From CAZEXD01 sp964516865 (GTDB lineage Bacteria; Patescibacteriota; Minisyncoccia; Minisyncoccales; Staskawiczbacteraceae): DNA of 7,558 nt. Positions 4,743 through 7,558 of this stretch are shown one piece after another (position 1 is the stretch's first letter; every line of letters begins with the position of its first letter). A program made the translations under genes and the position numbers. The notes under the pieces are model-generated. The model was not told the origin of the DNA. It made no database searches and saw only the letters and a list, made by a program, of their open reading frames with translations. Location: the NCBI GenBank assembly GCA_964516865.1, contig CAZEXD010000027.1:1-7558 (forward strand). The letters are read 5' to 3'.

Positions 4743-4755
4743 TAATAAATATAAT
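4725..4755 (+). promoter_or_regulatory. Candidate distal promoter of dnaK
   Basis: A perfect TATAAT (4750-4755) has a TTAACA (4725-4730) 19 nt upstream; the spacing is long. Transcription would begin near 4762, three bases before the nested inverted repeat, placing the whole repeat in the 5' leader. A competing candidate is TTAACA (4804-4809)-N18-TATATT (4828-4833), which lies inside the repeat and would give a leader of about 10 nt. The sequence alone does not decide between them. Confidence 0.4.
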
Positions 4756-4764
4756 AAAATTATG

Positions 4765-4841
4765 GCGATACGAATATATGCGAATAATCATACCAAAGAT
4801 TTATTAACATAACTGGTATGAAATTAGTATATTGGTATCGC
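4765..4841. promoter_or_regulatory. Nested inverted repeat upstream of the dnaK start codon
   Basis: The outer arms GCGATACGAATATA (4765-4778) and TATATTGGTATCGC (4828-4841) pair at 13 of 14 positions. The inner arms TCATACCA (4788-4795) and TGGTATGA (4814-4821) pair perfectly. A further TTAT/ATAA (4801-4804 with 4809-4812) is possible. The structure ends 8 nt, all A, before the ATG at 4850. It is not a CIRCE. It could be an RNA leader structure, such as a thermosensor, or an operator for an unknown regulator around the proximal promoter. Confidence 0.65.
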
Positions 4842-4849
4842 AAAAAAAA

Positions 4850-6718
4850 ATGTCAAAGATAATTGGTATTGATCTGGGAACAACTTTTTCGGCTGTGGCG
4901 GTGATGGAAGCGGGTCAGCCGAAAATAATTGAGAATAAAGAAGGATCAAGAATTACTCCTTCGATTGTTAGCATAAACAAAAACGGTGAAAGATTAGTTG
5001 GTATTTTGGCTAAACGGCAGCAAATAACCAATCCGAAAAATACTATTTATTCTGTAAAAAGGTTAATCGGTAGACGCTTTTCCGACCCCGAAGTGCAAAG
5101 AGACAAAAAACTTCTTTCTTATGATATTCGAGAAGCAAGCGATGGTGGAGTGGAGGTAAAAATGATGGAAAAATGGTATAAACCCGCTGAAATTTCCGCC
5201 ATCGTTTTACAAAAATTGAAAGCGGACGCCGAAGAGAAACTCGGCGAAAAAATCACTGACGCGGTTATTACCTGTCCCGCTTATTTTGACGATTCGCAAA
5301 GAAAGGCGACCAAGGTTGCCGGAGAAATCGCCGGATTTAATGTCAGAATGGTTTTAAATGAACCAACCGCGGCTGCTTTGGCATACGGCTTAACCAAAAG
5401 AAAAGGTGAACAAATTTTAGTTTATGATTTTGGCGGCGGAACCTTTGATGTTTCCATTCTTGATATCCGTAAAGATCCCGATACGGTTGAAGTAATTGGT
5501 GTCGGTGGAGACACGCATTTGGGCGGCGACGATTTTGATCAGCGCATCATGAATTGGATAATTGATAACTTTAAAAAAGACGAAGGCATTGATTTGTCTA
5601 AAGACCAATTGGCGCTTCAAAGAATAAAAGAGGCCGCGGAAAAAGCAAAAATTGAATTGTCAACCTCTTTAGAGACAGAAATTAATTTGCCTTTTATTAC
5701 CTCTGATTCCTCTGGGCCAAAACATTTATATTATAAATTAACCCGCGCCCAATTAGAGAGTTTGGTTAATGATTATATTGAAAAATCGATTCAATTAGTT
5801 GATCAGGCGTTAAAAGAAGCAAAATTATCGGCTAAAGACATTGAAGAAGTTGTTTTGGTCGGAGGTCAAACAAGAATGCCGGCGATTCAGGAAGCAGTAA
5901 AAAAATATTTCGGAAAAGAACCAAACAAATCCATTAATCCCGATGAGGTTGTGGCGATTGGCGCGGCTATTCAGGGTGGAGTTATGGCGGGAGAAGCAAA
6001 AGAAGTGTTATTGTTAGATGCGACGCCATTGTCATTAGGAATAGAAACCTTGGGCGGAGTAAATACAATTTTGATTCCCAAAAACACAATTTATCCAGTT
6101 TCCAAAACGCAGATATTCTCAACGGCGGCAGACAATCAGACATCAGTGGAAATTAATGTTCTGCAAGGAGAAAGACCAATGGCACAAGACAATAAAGTAA
6201 TTGGTAAATTTATATTAGATGGTATTCCCCCTGCTCCGCGAGGCATACCTCAAATAGAGGTTTCTTTTGATATTGACTCCAACGGCATTTTAAATGTTTC
6301 GGCGAAGGATAAAGCAACAGGAAGGATGCAATCGATTAGAATAGAAGGCTCAATTGGAATGTCTAAAGAAGAAATTGAAAAAATGAAAAAAGAGGCCGAA
6401 CTTCACGCAGAGGAAGATAGAAAACGAAAAGAATTAATTGAGGCAAGAAATTTAGCGGAAAACTTGATTTATGCTTCAGAGAAAACCTTAAAAGAGGCGG
6501 GAGACAAAATAAGCGCTGAAGTAAAAAACAACGTAGAAGAAAAAATTGAAGCATTGAAAAAAGTTAAGGATAGTGATAGTATTGAAGAAATAAGAACTAA
6601 AACGCAGGAACTTTCTCAGGAGATTCAGAGGGTTGGAGTAGAATTATATAAAAATCCGCCAAAAGGAGAAAAGAATAAACCCGATGCCGAAGAAGGAGAA
6701 TATAAAGAGAAATCCTAA
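4850..6718 (+). CDS. dnaK: Chaperone DnaK (Hsp70)
   Basis: DnaK binds exposed hydrophobic peptides in an ATP-driven cycle aided by DnaJ and GrpE in the cytoplasm. From the ATG at 4850 it has 622 aa, close to the family norm. The nucleotide-binding domain (1-384) shows IGIDLGTT (5-12), VITCPAYFDDSQRKAT (139-154), NEPTAAALAYG (170-180), VYDFGGGTFDVS (191-202) and VLVGGQTRMP (335-344). The linker VLLLDATPLSLGIET (386-400) is intact, followed by the peptide-binding domain with VLQGER (437-442) and PRGIPQIEVSFDID (463-476), then a helical lid and a charged tail ending EGEYKEKS. E. coli Arg167, which contacts the HPD aspartate of DnaJ, is Met167 here (codon 5348-5350). A TTG at 4832 would add six residues but lies in the inverted repeat and precedes the conserved MSKIIGIDLGTT; the ATG is preferred. 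No Shine-Dalgarno is seen, only an A-run. dnaJ follows after 77 nt. Confidence 0.98.
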   Translation: MSKIIGIDLGTTFSAVAVMEAGQPKIIENKEGSRITPSIVSINKNGERLVGILAKRQQITNPKNTIYSVKRLIGRRFSDPEVQRDKKLLSYDIREASDGGVEVKMMEKWYKPAEISAIVLQKLKADAEEKLGEKITDAVITCPAYFDDSQRKATKVAGEIAGFNVRMVLNEPTAAALAYGLTKRKGEQILVYDFGGGTFDVSILDIRKDPDTVEVIGVGGDTHLGGDDFDQRIMNWIIDNFKKDEGIDLSKDQLALQRIKEAAEKAKIELSTSLETEINLPFITSDSSGPKHLYYKLTRAQLESLVNDYIEKSIQLVDQALKEAKLSAKDIEEVVLVGGQTRMPAIQEAVKKYFGKEPNKSINPDEVVAIGAAIQGGVMAGEAKEVLLLDATPLSLGIETLGGVNTILIPKNTIYPVSKTQIFSTAADNQTSVEINVLQGERPMAQDNKVIGKFILDGIPPAPRGIPQIEVSFDIDSNGILNVSAKDKATGRMQSIRIEGSIGMSKEEIEKMKKEAELHAEEDRKRKELIEARNLAENLIYASEKTLKEAGDKISAEVKNNVEEKIEALKKVKDSDSIEEIRTKTQELSQEIQRVGVELYKNPPKGEKNKPDAEEGEYKEKS

Positions 6719-6794
6719 TTTGAAATTTAAAATCAACTCGAAATACTTTAAATATTTCAAATTTATTTATTAAAAACCTCAAATTAAAAATTTG
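6717..6794. repeat. AATTTGAA/TTCAAATT inverted repeats in the dnaK-dnaJ gap
   Basis: AATTTGAAAT (6717-6726) and ATTTCAAATT (6754-6763) are perfect 10-bp arms around 27 nt. GAAATA-N7-TATTTC (6740-6758) overlaps them. CAAATT-AAA-AATTTG (6780-6794) ends one base before the dnaJ ATG. The arms share the AATTTGA core, and no T-run typical of a terminator follows. It may be part of the same AT-rich repeat family seen in murC, or an mRNA structure setting the DnaK/DnaJ ratio. Confidence 0.5.
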
Positions 6795-6795
6795 A

Positions 6796-7558
6796 ATGAA
6801 AGATTATTATCAAATTTTGGGTGTTTCTAAAAATGCGTCGCCAGAAGAAATAAAAAAAGCATTCCATAAACTTGCTCATAAATACCATCCTCATAAAGGC
6901 GGCGATGAAAAAAAATTCAAGGAGATAAATGAGGCCTATCAAGTTCTTTCCGATAAAGAAAAAAGGGCGCAATATGACAAATATGGGCAGGTTTTTGAGG
7001 GAGGAATGCCGGGAGGCGATACAGGTTTTGATACCGGTTGGTTTTGGGGCAAGAGACCTGAGGATTTTGGCGTTGAATTTGATTTTGGCAATATTGGAGA
7101 TTTGGGTGATATTTTGGGGGACTTTTTCGGTTTTGGAGAAAGAGGTAGACGAAAAACAAAAGACATAAAAAAGGGAAGCGATATCAAAATTGAATTAGAG
7201 ATCCCTTTGGAAGAAACGTTAACAGAGGTAAAGAAAGAATTTATTTTGAAAAAGATGATTTTGTGCTCTCGTTGCGGAGGAAGCGGGGCGGAGCCAGGCG
7301 CGAAAATCAACGAATGTTTTTCTTGCCGGGGCACCGGATATGTTCAGCAAATTAAAAAAACGATTTTCGGTTCTTTTACTCACTCTGCTGTTTGTCCCGA
7401 GTGCCGCGGCGAGGGGCAAGCCCCGGAAAAACTTTGTAATGTGTGTTATGGAGAAGGAAGAATAAAAAGCGAAGAAGATATTCAAGTAGTAATTCCCGCT
7501 GGAGTTGATACAAACCAGATAATTAGAATAAGCGGGAAGGGAAACGCGGGAAGAAGAG
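6796..7558 (+). CDS. dnaJ: Chaperone DnaJ (Hsp40), incomplete at the window end, with HPH in place of HPD
   Basis: DnaJ delivers substrates to DnaK and triggers its ATPase. The frame is open from the ATG at 6796 to the window edge (254 codons; a full DnaJ is about 370). The J-domain (1-64) contains DYYQILGV (3-10), EEIKKAFHKLAHKYHPHKGGD (17-37) and FKEINEAYQVLSDKEKRAQYDKYG (41-64). A Gly/Phe-rich region follows (69-114). The zinc domain has all four CxxCxGxG motifs: CSRCGGSG (157-164), CFSCRGTG (174-181), CPECRGEG (200-207) and CNVCYGEG (214-221). It continues into the substrate domain (VVIPAGVD, 231-238). The near-invariant His-Pro-Asp is His-Pro-His at 31-33 (codon CAT at 6892-6894, one base from GAT). 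The J-domain is otherwise well conserved, so this is a real DnaJ. It has no Shine-Dalgarno and probably depends on dnaK transcription. Confidence 0.95.
   Translation, partial: MKDYYQILGVSKNASPEEIKKAFHKLAHKYHPHKGGDEKKFKEINEAYQVLSDKEKRAQYDKYGQVFEGGMPGGDTGFDTGWFWGKRPEDFGVEFDFGNIGDLGDILGDFFGFGERGRRKTKDIKKGSDIKIELEIPLEETLTEVKKEFILKKMILCSRCGGSGAEPGAKINECFSCRGTGYVQQIKKTIFGSFTHSAVCPECRGEGQAPEKLCNVCYGEGRIKSEEDIQVVIPAGVDTNQIIRISGKGNAGRR

Noticed and set aside
4832..4849. Six-residue extension of DnaK from a TTG start at 4832
   Set aside because: The TTG lies in the arm of the inverted repeat, has no ribosome binding site, and adds residues before the universal MxKIIGIDLGTT start; the ATG at 4850 fits the family.
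6929..7485. Several open frames opposite or out of frame with dnaJ
   Set aside because: They are shadows of the conserved DnaJ frame; none has a ribosome binding site or family motif.

Overview
This window looks like part of a bacterial chromosome from an AT-rich lineage, most probably a Candidate Phyla Radiation (Patescibacteria, Parcubacteria-like) genome. The pointers are compact genes, almost no Shine-Dalgarno sites on the plus-strand genes, a half-length HrcA, lysine/asparagine-rich insertions in MurC, and AAATTC/CAAAATT-type low-complexity tracts both inside and between genes. The lineage call is inference from gene style; there is no marker such as rRNA. No in-frame TGA is read through in any gene, so nothing suggests TGA recoding.

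Layout: a possible 11-codon tail of an upstream gene (1-33); thpR, a 2H-family RNA ligase/cyclic phosphodiesterase (148-762); murC, peptidoglycan precursor synthesis (877-2241); a strong bidirectional terminator (2286-2325); a minus-strand 75-aa zinc-ribbon protein with DnaJ-type CxxCxGxG motifs (2346-2573); a control region with a consensus DnaA box and promoter; a 52-aa single-pass membrane protein (2823-2981); then the heat-shock cluster hrcA (3175-3654), grpE (3662-4159), dnaK (4850-6718) and dnaJ (6796 to the window end, incomplete). An unrelated 146-aa minus-strand gene (4233-4673) with its own promoter, ribosome binding site and terminator sits between grpE and dnaK.

The heat-shock genes form the classical HrcA/CIRCE circuit. 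HrcA should repress its own promoter through a CIRCE-type dyad (3101-3129) that encloses the -35 hexamer. GrpE, DnaK and DnaJ form the Hsp70 refolding machine. The minus-strand gene interrupts the operon, so dnaK-dnaJ appear to have separate control, and an unusual 77-nt nested inverted repeat ends 8 nt before the dnaK start codon.

The most notable observation is a paired change at the DnaJ-DnaK contact. The DnaJ J-domain reads HPH instead of the near-invariant HPD, and DnaK has Met at the position equivalent to E. coli Arg167, the residue that contacts the HPD aspartate. Second, both minus-strand genes are GC-rich, with TTGACA promoters, AAGGAG-type ribosome binding sites and hairpin terminators, while no plus-strand gene here has a recognisable Shine-Dalgarno. 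They look like self-contained, possibly acquired, expression units.
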